A DNA stretch of 64,000 bases from the NCBI GenBank assembly GCA_014872785.1, contig WKFJ01000006.1, positions 1-64,000 of the forward strand. The letters run 5' to 3'. This document shows positions 8,570-17,221 of this stretch, piece by piece. The position numbers were made by a program, and so were the translations under genes. Source of the DNA: Alteromonadaceae bacterium. GTDB lineage: Bacteria > Pseudomonadota > Gammaproteobacteria > Enterobacterales > Alteromonadaceae. The notes under the pieces were generated by a model, which was not told the origin of the DNA, searched no databases, and saw only the letters and a list, made by a program, of their open reading frames with translations. Positions within the stretch are counted from its first letter, which is position 1. Each line of letters opens with the position of its first letter.

Positions 8570-9661
8570 TTAGGGCGCTCCAAACGCTGGGTTAGTTAAA
8601 AAAGATTCGTCGGTTAGCGTGTGAAGAAACGCTACTAGGTCTTGCTTCTCCTCCTCGGTTAACGCAAAGCCTTTTAAGAATGGACTTTTCAGCGGACTTT
8701 CAATGCCCTCACCCGTGCCTCCGCGGGCATAGTGCTCAATTACCTCCTCTAATGTTTTTGCACTGCCGTTGTGAAAATAGGGAGCAGTTCTGGCAATATT
8801 ACGCAAGGTTGGCGCCCGGAAATGCCCCATATCTCTGGCTTCTTTACTTACCTCAATTAAGCCTTGATCAGATTTAGGGTAAGCACCATTGCCGTCGGTA
8901 TTAAACAACCCAATATTGTGAAACGGTCGCAAGTCTAGCTGCTGAAAATCGTGCTTGCTGGATTGAGTAAAGTTAAGCCCGCCGTGACAATGTTGACATT
9001 CTAGTCTCTCAGAGAAAAACAAATTCAAGCCGCGCACAGCCGACTCAGATATCGCAGCGTCTTCGCCCGCATAGGCATATCGGTCGAACGCCGAATTAAA
9101 CGATACAAGACTGCGAACAAAGCTAGAAAGCGCCTTCACGATATAATCGAAATTTGCTTCACTATTACCAAAAGCGGCCTCAAAAAGCGCCTTGTACTGC
9201 GGGGTGTCAAATCGAGATAGAATGATGTCTTCGTTGCCAGTAACACCCAATTCAATCGGCTCTTCGGAAAACAGGGGAATCAATATTTGCTGTTCTAGCG
9301 TCGTTAACCCTGAGTGCGCCCAGGTTAAACTCCCATTGTACGCAACGTTAACCAAAGCGAGGGAATTTCGCCTAACCACATCCCCCTGGCTGCCCACTGA
9401 CGTTTTGCGTGGTTCAGCAAAGGCAAATTGCTGCATATGACAAGAAGCACAAGACTGAGATTGATTTGCCGAGAGATTCACATCATAAAAAAGGTGTCGT
9501 CCCAATTGCACTTTTGCGTCGGTCATTGGATTGTCAGCAGGCACAATTGGTTTTGGAAACTGCTCTGGAATATCCCATTGGTAAGGCGTTGTTTGTTTTA
9601 CTGGCTGGCAAGCACTTAACCCAAACAAACAGACTAGTAAAGTCAATCTGACTAGTGCCAT
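8570..9661 (-). CDS. MbnH-like di-heme peroxidase (MauG / cytochrome c peroxidase family)
   Basis: A 363-residue lipoprotein (lipobox LSAC, Cys18) with two c-heme motifs: CASCH (residues 71-75) and CQHCH about 150 residues later. Other family segments are PRKTSVGSQGD, RAPTLRNIARTAPYFHNGS and LVAFLHTL. Paired with the MbnP-like gene directly upstream (10-base overlap, 9652-9661), it matches the 'metallo-mystery pair' di-heme enzymes. In the characterised pair, MbnH oxidises a tryptophan of MbnP to kynurenine, creating a copper site. There is no methanobactin biosynthesis gene in the window, so this is an orphan pair acting in the periplasm. The pairing makes the assignment strong. Confidence 0.9.
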   Translation of the reverse strand: MALVRLTLLVCLFGLSACQPVKQTTPYQWDIPEQFPKPIVPADNPMTDAKVQLGRHLFYDVNLSANQSQSCASCHMQQFAFAEPRKTSVGSQGDVVRRNSLALVNVAYNGSLTWAHSGLTTLEQQILIPLFSEEPIELGVTGNEDIILSRFDTPQYKALFEAAFGNSEANFDYIVKALSSFVRSLVSFNSAFDRYAYAGEDAAISESAVRGLNLFFSERLECQHCHGGLNFTQSSKHDFQQLDLRPFHNIGLFNTDGNGAYPKSDQGLIEVSKEARDMGHFRAPTLRNIARTAPYFHNGSAKTLEEVIEHYARGGTGEGIESPLKSPFLKGFALTEEEKQDLVAFLHTLTDESFLTNPAFGAP

Positions 9662-10389
9662 TGGAATACACTTCCACGTTGTAGGTTATTGTATAGCACG
9701 TCACAGCTTGTCTCGTTCGCACCATGCATGACACAACGATTTTCAGCTTTTAAAGCAATGCCCTCAAAAAGCTTGTCTAAATGAACCTGCAATTCACTCT
9801 GCCCTTGGTTTTCTGAGAGGCTAACAGTATTGGGGTATTTACATGCGTTCTCAGGCGACCTTACCGCCGAAGCTGAACTGCAGCCGACACTGCCCAGGTG
9901 ATATGCCCACGAGCTTTGCTCGCTTTTCATGTCTAATCGCAAAAACTTATGACCTGACTGCCAACTCCAAAACATGCTAGAAACGTTAAGCGGGTGACTT
10001 TGCAAGAGGGGATTTAAATGATTTAAGGAAAAAGGAACGCCTACTTGGATGCCGCTTGCAAGCGATTCCTGGATGGGTGGGGAAAGAGCTAACGGGTTGC
10101 CGCAATCACGGCTCCAATCGAACAACACCACATCTTCCGCGCGCTGTGGCTCTGAAGTTTCGGGGGTCGACAGATAAAACGCAAAATTACTAACTTCCCA
10201 TCGAGCGCCGGCAATATTTACAAAATCACCACAATTCACCTCTTCCCCTTGATAAAACAGCCTTACAGAGACATCTGTCAATGTAGGTGCACAGCCATAC
10301 AAAACATGTACAAAAAACATACCTAAAATTACAATTCTAAGGTTTAGTTTTACGCGCTTTCCTGCTAGGTTGCCTGTTCGATTTAGCAT
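9652..10389 (-). CDS. MbnP-like metallo-mystery-pair four-Cys lipoprotein
   Basis: A 245-residue protein, start set at ATG 10389. It has a basic n-region, a hydrophobic stretch and lipobox VLYGC (Cys33). The frame is open much further upstream but would overlap the divergent gene. The mature protein has at least six cysteines (VNCGD, SRDCG, SVGCSS, NACKY, NRCVM, TSCDV) and the family-type central segment AFYLS followed later by FSLNHLNPLLQ and FWSWQSGHKFLRLD. MbnP family members bind copper after kynurenine formation by the partner di-heme enzyme, encoded here immediately downstream with overlapping reading frames. No good Shine-Dalgarno precedes ATG 10389, so the start is uncertain. Confidence 0.82.
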   Translation of the reverse strand: MLNRTGNLAGKRVKLNLRIVILGMFFVHVLYGCAPTLTDVSVRLFYQGEEVNCGDFVNIAGARWEVSNFAFYLSTPETSEPQRAEDVVLFDWSRDCGNPLALSPPIQESLASGIQVGVPFSLNHLNPLLQSHPLNVSSMFWSWQSGHKFLRLDMKSEQSSWAYHLGSVGCSSASAVRSPENACKYPNTVSLSENQGQSELQVHLDKLFEGIALKAENRCVMHGANETSCDVLYNNLQRGSVFQWH

Positions 10390-10402
10390 ATGGAGTATTG
10401 TT

Positions 10403-13135
10403 ATGAAGTGTCGGTGGCGTCTTTTTATATTGCTTGCATTATCTCTGTCAAGCATTAAGACTTTTGCCCATGGCGAGGATGATAAAGCCAGGTTTGTCGC
10501 TGCCGATGGCAAAGACGAAGGGCGTTGTGACAATAGATTTCGCCCCTGCCAAACTATTGCATATGCACTGACTAAAGCCAACAAAGGCGATGCCATTAGG
10601 GTAGCTGAGGGCTCTTACGACATAACTACGCCAGCGCAGTTGGTGGATTTGACCAATGATCTAAATCCCGTTTTAGGTTGTTACAATCGACTCGACAACT
10701 ACCAGATTCAAAAGCCTTATCAGCACATCACTACACTGGTTGGTGTTCCAGCTGAATATCGCAAAGTTCTCAGCGACAAAGGATTCCACGTTGTTGCCGA
10801 CATCAAGTCACAATCCTTCAATGAAGATTATCAAGCGCTAAAGGCCAATATTCAAAATACACAGAAAAGTCATACAACGACTGTATGCAGCAATGGTGAA
10901 GCCGCTGGCTATGCATGTAACAATATCGACCTAGTCGCCCATATGGCGCTATCCGAGTTCGGACTGGGCGAAGCTAACGATATTTGGGGACATTACGACA
11001 TTAATACCGGCATTGAGTATGCCATCCTGGGTTTACAGCGCGGTCTAGCCGTTATCAGCTTAGAGAATCCTGAATCTCCAGTTTTGGTCGGCACTATCTC
11101 TGGCCAATTTACTGACTGGCGCGATATCAAAGTGCTGCAATATTACGACAATGACGCAAGGCGTTGGATGGCTTATGCCTCTGCGTCAGCCGAACGCGTC
11201 ACCGAAGGCTTAACCATACTTGACCTTAACAATCTGCCCTTTGATGTCTCGCTAGCAAACCGAGCGATTATCGATTTAAGTGCACATAATGTTTACATCA
11301 GCAATGTTGATTACTCTCTGGGTGTTTCTAATACAACAGCCGAACCTCGCTTGATTACATTGGGTCAGCCCAGTTTTGGTGGCGCCATGCGCAGTTATTC
11401 CTTAACAGCAAAAACGAATCCGCAAATGGCCTATGTACCGGACACGGTCGACAGAGACAATTACACCCACGATGCCAGTTCTCTTACTATTGATGATGCA
11501 AGAGCAACGTCGGACTGTGTCAACGCCGTCGATGGCATTTGCCAAGTCATCCTAGACTTTAACGAGAACGAAATACGCCTATGGGATCACTCCGCAGCGG
11601 ATAGCGCGGTACAGTTAAGCGCGGTAACCTATGCAACCGCTGGTTATGTGCATTCAGGATGGTGGAGTGAGGACAAGAACTACATTTTTGTGCATGACGA
11701 GTTTGATGAACGCGATTTTGGACTTAACTCTACCGTTTACGTATTCGATATGCGTGACCTAAACAACCCAGTACAAGCAGGCCAATTCACAGGTCCAACG
11801 GCAGCAATAGATCACAATGGATTTGTGCGCGGCAATCGTTATTACATGTCAAACTATGAGCGCGGGTTAACCATTTTAGATATCTCCAATCCGGAATCAC
11901 CAGAGGAAGTTGGATTTTTTGATACCTACCCTGCCAGTAACAGTAATCAATTCAATGGTGCATGGGGTGCCTACCCTTATCTCCCCAGTGGACTAGTGCT
12001 AGTTAGCGATATCAACAGTGGCCTTTACATTCTCAAAGACAATACAAGGGAGCAAGACATTGGCTTCTTGCCGCCTGCAGCAAGTACCGCAGACGAAGGT
12101 GATTCACTATCTGTCGATATCATCAACCGTTTTACTGGAGCCACCAGCATCGATTATCAAATAATTTACGGGTCTGCGAGTGCAACAGATGTCGCAGTAC
12201 AAGATGGTACTTTGACCTGGGAAGCTGGCGAAGAAGCAGAAGTGCAAACCATTACAATCAATACGGTGGCAGATAGTGTCGATGAAGTATCGGAAAATTT
12301 CTTCATTAAACTGTTTAATCCCACCAATGGCGCCACTCTTAGCGACAGTTCGCTACTCGAACTAAGTATCAAAGGCAACTTAAGCAACAGTGTTGTGCTA
12401 CTGCAAAACAATCTCTTAAATGTGAAGGAGACGGATGGCAGTTTCGAGATACCGGTTGCGCGCTGGGAAGATGATTCTGAAGCGGTGAGTGTCAACTACC
12501 GCTTGGTAGCGGAAGATGCCAATAATACCGGTGATTTTGTTGTTGATTCGGGCACCGTTACTTGGGAAGTAGGAGAAACCGGCACAAAAATTGTGACGAT
12601 TGAGCTTGTTAATGACGACCTTGAAGAAGGCACTGAGAACTTCATATTCGAGTTAACATCAAATACACCAGGTTTATTAGCCTCTGAAGAACAAAGTCGA
12701 CTGCTATTGATAGTCGCCGACGATGATACCAACGAGGCACCAACGGTGGACGCAGGCGTCGATATTGAGAGGAATACCGGTGAAACGGTAACACTAGCTG
12801 CCACAGCTACCGACCCCGAAGCAAGCGAAATGACATTTTCATGGATACAGGTTTCAGGTGCTGAAGTAACTTTGAGTAATAACGACCTCATTTCAACAAG
12901 TTTTACCGCGCCATCAACAGCGACAACACTGACCTTTGAGTTTGCTGCTACTGACGACTTTGGCGTCACTACCACTGACCAAATAACGGTAGAAATCATT
13001 GAAACTGCCCCACCTGCGACCACACCACCGGTAACCAATACCGGCGGCGGTGGCGGTAGCCTTGGAATAAGCTTATTTGGTGCATTAATACTTTTGCTGA
13101 ATCGACGCAAATTACGCTTACACCAGCAACACTGA
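10403..13135 (+). CDS. Choice-of-anchor B family protein with Calx-beta, PKD-like and GlyGly-CTERM domains
   Basis: A 910-residue secreted protein; ATG 10403 follows GGAG and begins a standard signal peptide (cleavage near FAHG). The N-terminal ~540 residues contain LVIVD-type beta-propeller-like repeats (GLAVISLENPESPVLVG, GLTILDISNPESPEEVG) typical of choice-of-anchor B proteins. Two Calx-beta-like domains follow (~560-770), then a PKD/REJ-like domain (~780-870). The C-terminus (GGGGGSLGISLFGALILLL then RRK) is a GlyGly-CTERM rhombosortase sorting signal for surface display. Its start lies only 13 bases from the divergent MbnP start, suggesting shared control. Its function is unknown; association with the copper-type pair suggests a surface metal-related role, as inference. 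Confidence 0.87.
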   Translation: MKCRWRLFILLALSLSSIKTFAHGEDDKARFVAADGKDEGRCDNRFRPCQTIAYALTKANKGDAIRVAEGSYDITTPAQLVDLTNDLNPVLGCYNRLDNYQIQKPYQHITTLVGVPAEYRKVLSDKGFHVVADIKSQSFNEDYQALKANIQNTQKSHTTTVCSNGEAAGYACNNIDLVAHMALSEFGLGEANDIWGHYDINTGIEYAILGLQRGLAVISLENPESPVLVGTISGQFTDWRDIKVLQYYDNDARRWMAYASASAERVTEGLTILDLNNLPFDVSLANRAIIDLSAHNVYISNVDYSLGVSNTTAEPRLITLGQPSFGGAMRSYSLTAKTNPQMAYVPDTVDRDNYTHDASSLTIDDARATSDCVNAVDGICQVILDFNENEIRLWDHSAADSAVQLSAVTYATAGYVHSGWWSEDKNYIFVHDEFDERDFGLNSTVYVFDMRDLNNPVQAGQFTGPTAAIDHNGFVRGNRYYMSNYERGLTILDISNPESPEEVGFFDTYPASNSNQFNGAWGAYPYLPSGLVLVSDINSGLYILKDNTREQDIGFLPPAASTADEGDSLSVDIINRFTGATSIDYQIIYGSASATDVAVQDGTLTWEAGEEAEVQTITINTVADSVDEVSENFFIKLFNPTNGATLSDSSLLELSIKGNLSNSVVLLQNNLLNVKETDGSFEIPVARWEDDSEAVSVNYRLVAEDANNTGDFVVDSGTVTWEVGETGTKIVTIELVNDDLEEGTENFIFELTSNTPGLLASEEQSRLLLIVADDDTNEAPTVDAGVDIERNTGETVTLAATATDPEASEMTFSWIQVSGAEVTLSNNDLISTSFTAPSTATTLTFEFAATDDFGVTTTDQITVEIIETAPPATTPPVTNTGGGGGSLGISLFGALILLLNRRKLRLHQQH

Positions 13136-13175
13136 TGTAATTTTAAGCAAAGAAACCATCATCAATGACAAACTA

Positions 13176-13204
13176 ATGACAAAGGCTAAAAAAGTGCTTA
13201 TACT
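13176..13204 (+). promoter_or_regulatory. Sigma-70 promoter of tRNA-Ile2
   Basis: A near-consensus promoter: -35 ATGACA (13176-13181), 17-base spacer and -10 TATACT (13199-13204), followed by a GC-rich discriminator (GCGCACC) of the kind seen at stringently controlled stable-RNA promoters. The tRNA begins about 60 bases downstream of the expected start point. Confidence 0.8.
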
Positions 13205-13227
13205 GCGCACCGCTTTTTAGCCTTTGT
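13179..13227. repeat. Perfect 14-bp inverted repeat spanning the tRNA promoter
   Basis: ACAAAGGCTAAAAA (13179-13192) is perfectly complementary to TTTTTAGCCTTTGT (13214-13227). Inside it, GTGC (13194-13197) can also pair with GCAC (13207-13210). The left arm lies in the -35/-10 spacer and the right arm just after the expected start point. It could be a readthrough-RNA hairpin that stops transcription from the upstream gene, or a protein-binding site. No T tract follows on the + strand. Confidence 0.75.
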
Positions 13228-13272
13228 AGTCCCTCTGCAAATGGCAAGTTGTCCAAGACAACGCGATAGAAT

Positions 13273-13349
13273 GGCCCTATAGCTCAGTTGGTTAGAGCAC
13301 CCGACTCATAATCGGTAGGTCCCCTGTTCGAGTCAGGGTGGGGCCACCA
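13273..13349 (+). tRNA. tRNA-Ile2 (CAU anticodon, lysidine-type)
   Basis: A 77-base cloverleaf with encoded CCA: acceptor GGCCCTA / TGGGGCC, D arm GCTC/GAGC, anticodon loop CTCATAA with CAT at 13307-13309, and T arm CCCTG-TTCGAGT-CAGGG. A CAU anticodon can be Met, initiator or Ile2. The GGCCC acceptor stem, with C-G pairs at positions 4-69 and 5-68, resembles E. coli ileX/ileY rather than elongator tRNA-Met (GGCTACG), so tRNA-Ile2 modified by TilS is the best call. The 27-43 anticodon-stem pair is a C/U mismatch. No integrase or att duplication is seen nearby. Confidence 0.93.
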
Positions 13350-13381
13350 TTCTTCACTTCAGATGGCACTATTTACAGCTA

Positions 13382-14764
13382 TTAATCCCTAGCCTCAACA
13401 ATCCGCTTAATTTCCTTAGCAAATAACCACAGTCTATCCTGACCCCATGCCGATAAAAGCTCTTTGCCAGATTCGTCCAAAAGACGAAAGCTAGGTACGC
13501 CCCACAACCCAGAGTCATACATCGTTAAACGGTTATCTTCTAATTCTTGTTGCCATAGCGAGTTATTAAGCTGTTGTTTTCCTTCTTGCCAACCTAGCCC
13601 AGTTTCCTCCACGACATATTTAAGTCCTGAAGGTTTGTTGGTATTGATGCCTTCTGCGAAGACAGCGCGCAAGAAATTAGACAAGAATTCGGTGCCCTTA
13701 TCGAATTTGCATGCCCACTCATAAAGGGCATAGCCATTGCGAACAGGTTGCCCTATTGGGTCTCGAACGTTGCCATAAGCAACGCCTTCGGCTCTGGCCT
13801 CACGTGCTGTATCAAACAAAATGTAGAAACCTTTTTCTTTAGTTGCAGGCACACCTCGCATCACCATGGGTAATACAGGACGAACAACACAATTAACACC
13901 TGTGTCTTTTGCTAATTTAAGGGCTCGGTCAAACACGATCGCGGTGTAGGGGCTGCGCAAAGAGGCGTAAATTTCAAAGGTTAAACGTCCGTCGTCTTTA
14001 ACTTCACTCACTTGTGTTTCTGGTCTTTCCATTACACATTGAGAGCCCATGTCACGGTCTACACCTAGTTCTTGAAGGCGACGTTCAAGGTGATAAAGTC
14101 GGTCAACGCCCCAATACCATTCCCCAGCATAATAAAACATGGCACTCGAGTAGTGTTTAAGTTCTGCTCTGCGCGCTATGCCTCGTTCAACACTTTGCGC
14201 AGTATCCTGCTCGGTGGCCGAGCCGTATTTTGCCGCTAGGTCATTAAGCGCATTACCATCGCCTTGCCAGAGTGCGGTGCTTACTTCTTGCACACAGTCA
14301 AAGAAACCCTCGTCACTTTGTGCGGCAAGAATAGCGTTAGCTAGTTGTGAGTGGTCAGCGCTAGGTAACGACTCAACGTCGGGAAAATCGATTCCATAGT
14401 GAGGGGCAATGACTTTAGCATCAGTAAGACCGAGGTTGTTGAGCAATTCAGGTTCAGCTACATTATGCCCGGTGGGAGCGCCTACCAAATGCGGGCGTAT
14501 TTCTATGTCGTAGCGTTTAAGCAGTGAACTCAAGACTTGTGCAGATAGGTGGCTGTAACCATCATCGACTTGATGAAAATACTCTACAACGTGAGCTCCC
14601 CCAAGTTTCTGACGAGTACGTTCTGCCTTGTCACGCTTTTTCAGCATACGCTTTTCACTGGCTTGCATGGTCATCAACTTAGAAATAATCCAGCGTCGAA
14701 TTGGGCTGGGATCCATAGTGGCAATGCCACCCTGCTCTTGAAATTGCTGTTCTTGCTGAGCCAT
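13382..14764 (-). CDS. DsbA-fold protein, tandem HCCA-isomerase-like domains
   Basis: A 460-residue protein without signal peptide, built of two DsbA/2-hydroxychromene-2-carboxylate-isomerase-like domains (about 50-240 and 255-455). No CxxC motif is present. The second domain has SLRSPYTAI, with Ser-Pro-Tyr where a glutathione-using HCCA isomerase has its active serine, and a cis-Pro segment WGVPSFRL. It could be a cytosolic glutathione-dependent isomerase or transferase; the substrate is unknown. The ATG at 14764 has no clear RBS; ATG 14716 (MDPSPIRRW), preceded by GGGTGG, is an alternative start. Confidence 0.75.
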   Translation of the reverse strand: MAQQEQQFQEQGGIATMDPSPIRRWIISKLMTMQASEKRMLKKRDKAERTRQKLGGAHVVEYFHQVDDGYSHLSAQVLSSLLKRYDIEIRPHLVGAPTGHNVAEPELLNNLGLTDAKVIAPHYGIDFPDVESLPSADHSQLANAILAAQSDEGFFDCVQEVSTALWQGDGNALNDLAAKYGSATEQDTAQSVERGIARRAELKHYSSAMFYYAGEWYWGVDRLYHLERRLQELGVDRDMGSQCVMERPETQVSEVKDDGRLTFEIYASLRSPYTAIVFDRALKLAKDTGVNCVVRPVLPMVMRGVPATKEKGFYILFDTAREARAEGVAYGNVRDPIGQPVRNGYALYEWACKFDKGTEFLSNFLRAVFAEGINTNKPSGLKYVVEETGLGWQEGKQQLNNSLWQQELEDNRLTMYDSGLWGVPSFRLLDESGKELLSAWGQDRLWLFAKEIKRIVEARD

Positions 14765-14854
14765 AAAAAATGCGTCTGTTTTTAATTCACTTAACGCCTA
14801 ACGTTACATGCCTTGTCACTCATTCGGCAAGTTTTCATCAGCTGGATTAATCCA

Positions 14855-14883
14855 AATAAAAAAAGGCCACCTAAGTGACCTTT
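14855..14883 (-). terminator. Rho-independent terminator of the M13 peptidase gene
   Basis: On the minus strand a 9-bp stem (AAAGGTCAC / GTGGCCTTT, one G-T pair) with a TTAG loop is followed by a run of seven T. It lies 20 bases past the stop codon of the peptidase gene. Confidence 0.9.
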
Positions 14884-14902
14884 CTTCAACTACCTTTAAA
14901 CT

Positions 14903-16981
14903 CTACCAAATCTTAACGCGATCCTCTGGTGCCAGATATAGAGTGTGTTCTGGTTTTACATCGAACGCAGTGTAAAATTCAGGTACATTCCTGACCGAAC
15001 CATTGGCTCTAAAATGGCTTGGAGAGTGCGGGTCGGTATCAATTTGACTGCGTAGTGCTTCATCGCGATATTTGTTCGCCCATACCTGACCAAAGCCAAG
15101 AAATACGCGTTGCTCGCCAGTAAAGCCGTCCATTATTGGCCCTTCTTTACCCTCGAGACTTAATTGATATGCTTTAAGTGCAATGCTAATACCGCCCAAG
15201 TCACCAATGTTTTCGCCCAAGGTAAACTCACCGTTTACGAATACACCGTCCAAAGCTTCAAATTGATTGTATTGTTCAATCAATTGCGCTGTGCGGTTTT
15301 CAAACTCTTTTTTATCTTCGTCCGTCCACCAGTTACGCAACACACCATCACCATCGAAAGTCGCGCCTGAATCATCGAAACCGTGGCCAATTTCGTGGCC
15401 AATTACCGCGCCAATGCCGCCGTAATTAACCGCGTCTTCCGCTTCCATATTGAAAAATGGCGGCTGCAAAATAGCTGCAGGGAATACGATTTCATTCATA
15501 GGCGGATTGTAATAGGCATTCACCGTTTGTGGTGTCATCGCCCACTCGTGCTTTTGCACAGGCCCATTTTGCTTTTCAAGCATTTGATGATATTGCGCGT
15601 CAGCACTGCGCATTAAGTTACCAAACAAGTCGTCGGCATCTACGGTCAACAATGAGTAATCTTTCCACTTGTCCGGGTAACCGATTTTAGGGGTGAACTT
15701 AGAAAGTTTGTCCAAGGCTTCCGCTTTTGTCGCGTCCGTCATCCAAGTTAGGTTCTTGATACTGTCTTCGTAGGCGGCAAGCAGATTGTTCACCAACTCC
15801 AACATGCGCGTTTTTGCTTCAGGTGGGAAGTGTTCTTTCACATACACCTTACCAATAATTTCACCCACGTGGCCATTAAGCAGATTTACGCCACGACGCC
15901 AAAGTGGACGCTGTTCTTCTACGCCATATAGTTTTTGACTGTAAAATTCAAAGTTAGCAGTATCGATTTCCTGATTTAAACGTGAGGCAGTGGCATTAAC
16001 CAACCCCCACTTTAAGAACACTTTCCAGTCATCAAGCGATACATCTTGAATAATACCGTCGAGCTGCTTCATATATTCCATTTGAGTAACCACAAGCCCG
16101 TCTAAGTCGGACAATTGGGCTTCGGCAAAGAACACATCCCAAGGGAAACTTCCCATGACATCCGACAATTCAGGCAACATCACTTTATTGTAAAGCGCAA
16201 CCATATTGCGGGTTTCTTCTTTTTTCATATGCTGCTCAGCAAGACGCGTCTCTAAAGCCATCACCAACGCCGCGTTGTCGGCACCATTGCCGATGCCGGT
16301 AAGCTCAAACATTCGTTCAATATGCTTAACATAAGCATCGCGAATATTTTGGCTTGCTTCGTCTTCTTTGAAGTAGTATTCGCGATCCGGCAAACCCAAA
16401 CCTGCTTGCCAGCTGTAAATCATATAAGACGTGGGGTCTTTAAAGTCAACGTACTGACCGATGACGAACGGTGCGCCAAAGCCATATTTGCTTGAACGTG
16501 CAAAGTATTTGGCTAAATCGTCCATAGACGCAATTGCATCAATCATGGCAAGCTCAGGAGCCAACGGAGTTACACCCAGCTCATTGCGCTTATCAGTATT
16601 CATATAAGAGGTATAAAGGTCACCGACTTTTTGCTCATCAGTACCATCAGCAAAATCACCTTCAGCGGATGCATTGATTATTGCTAATACTTTTTCTTGT
16701 GCTTCATCGCGCAATACGCCAAAGCCGCCATAGCTCGCTTTGTCCGCAGGAATTTCTATTTTGTCGTACCAAGTACCGTTAACATATCTGAAAAAATCAT
16801 CCCCAGGTTTGACCGATGTATCCATGTTTTCTAAGTAGATACCTGAGGTGTAGGTTTTAGCTTGTTCGGCTTTTTCAGGTGCCGTTTGCTCTGTCACAGC
16901 AGTTTCTTGAGGTGCTTTACTGCATGCAGACAATCCCAAAGCGAGTGCCACCCCTAACGAGACTAGCGTTAGCTTTTTCAT
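14903..16981 (-). CDS. M13 family (neprilysin/PepO-like) zinc metallopeptidase lipoprotein
   Basis: A 692-residue lipoprotein; the start is ATG 16981 (AAGGA seven bases upstream), giving a signal peptide with lipobox LSAC. M13 hallmarks are present: PQTVNAYYNPPMNEIVFPA, zinc site HEIGH (residues 529-533) followed by GFDD, the third ligand in GENIGDLGG, and the C-terminal CxxW-like end VKIW. Members cleave oligopeptides in the periplasm. Length is normal for the family. It has its own terminator and stands alone in a monocistronic unit. Confidence 0.95.
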   Translation of the reverse strand: MKKLTLVSLGVALALGLSACSKAPQETAVTEQTAPEKAEQAKTYTSGIYLENMDTSVKPGDDFFRYVNGTWYDKIEIPADKASYGGFGVLRDEAQEKVLAIINASAEGDFADGTDEQKVGDLYTSYMNTDKRNELGVTPLAPELAMIDAIASMDDLAKYFARSSKYGFGAPFVIGQYVDFKDPTSYMIYSWQAGLGLPDREYYFKEDEASQNIRDAYVKHIERMFELTGIGNGADNAALVMALETRLAEQHMKKEETRNMVALYNKVMLPELSDVMGSFPWDVFFAEAQLSDLDGLVVTQMEYMKQLDGIIQDVSLDDWKVFLKWGLVNATASRLNQEIDTANFEFYSQKLYGVEEQRPLWRRGVNLLNGHVGEIIGKVYVKEHFPPEAKTRMLELVNNLLAAYEDSIKNLTWMTDATKAEALDKLSKFTPKIGYPDKWKDYSLLTVDADDLFGNLMRSADAQYHQMLEKQNGPVQKHEWAMTPQTVNAYYNPPMNEIVFPAAILQPPFFNMEAEDAVNYGGIGAVIGHEIGHGFDDSGATFDGDGVLRNWWTDEDKKEFENRTAQLIEQYNQFEALDGVFVNGEFTLGENIGDLGGISIALKAYQLSLEGKEGPIMDGFTGEQRVFLGFGQVWANKYRDEALRSQIDTDPHSPSHFRANGSVRNVPEFYTAFDVKPEHTLYLAPEDRVKIW

Positions 16982-17221
16982 ATTGTGTTCCTTCGTTGTT
17001 GTTTTTTTAACAGCCAAGAGTCTACTGTCAGAGCCCTAAGGGTGCAAAAAATGCAGAAACTAAACTGTAAGATTGTATAAACAAGTGTACTTGTTCGCTG
17101 ACGCGACAAACAGATTTGTCCTTTTTATCGACATATTAACCCCGCTGACAGCAAAGCTATTTTCCCCTCATTCACAGCCTTTACACTGGGAAAAATTTAG
17201 GCAACGAAAGAAAACTTGGAT

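Noticed and set aside
12496..13110. A 204-codon open frame on the minus strand inside the choice-of-anchor-B gene
   Set aside because: It is a shadow of the Calx-beta/PKD coding region, rich in Ser/Val/Thr, without RBS or recognisable domains.
13273..13349. tRNA as an attachment site for a mobile element
   Set aside because: No integrase, no direct repeat of the tRNA 3' end and ordinary flanking genes.
17080..17120. Two short palindromes (AACAAGT-GT-ACTTGTT at 17080-17095 and GACAAA-CAGA-TTTGTC at 17105-17120) between pepO-like and GH17 genes
   Set aside because: Arms of 6-7 bp in an AT-rich region may be chance; no known regulator motif matches and they are not repeated elsewhere in the window.
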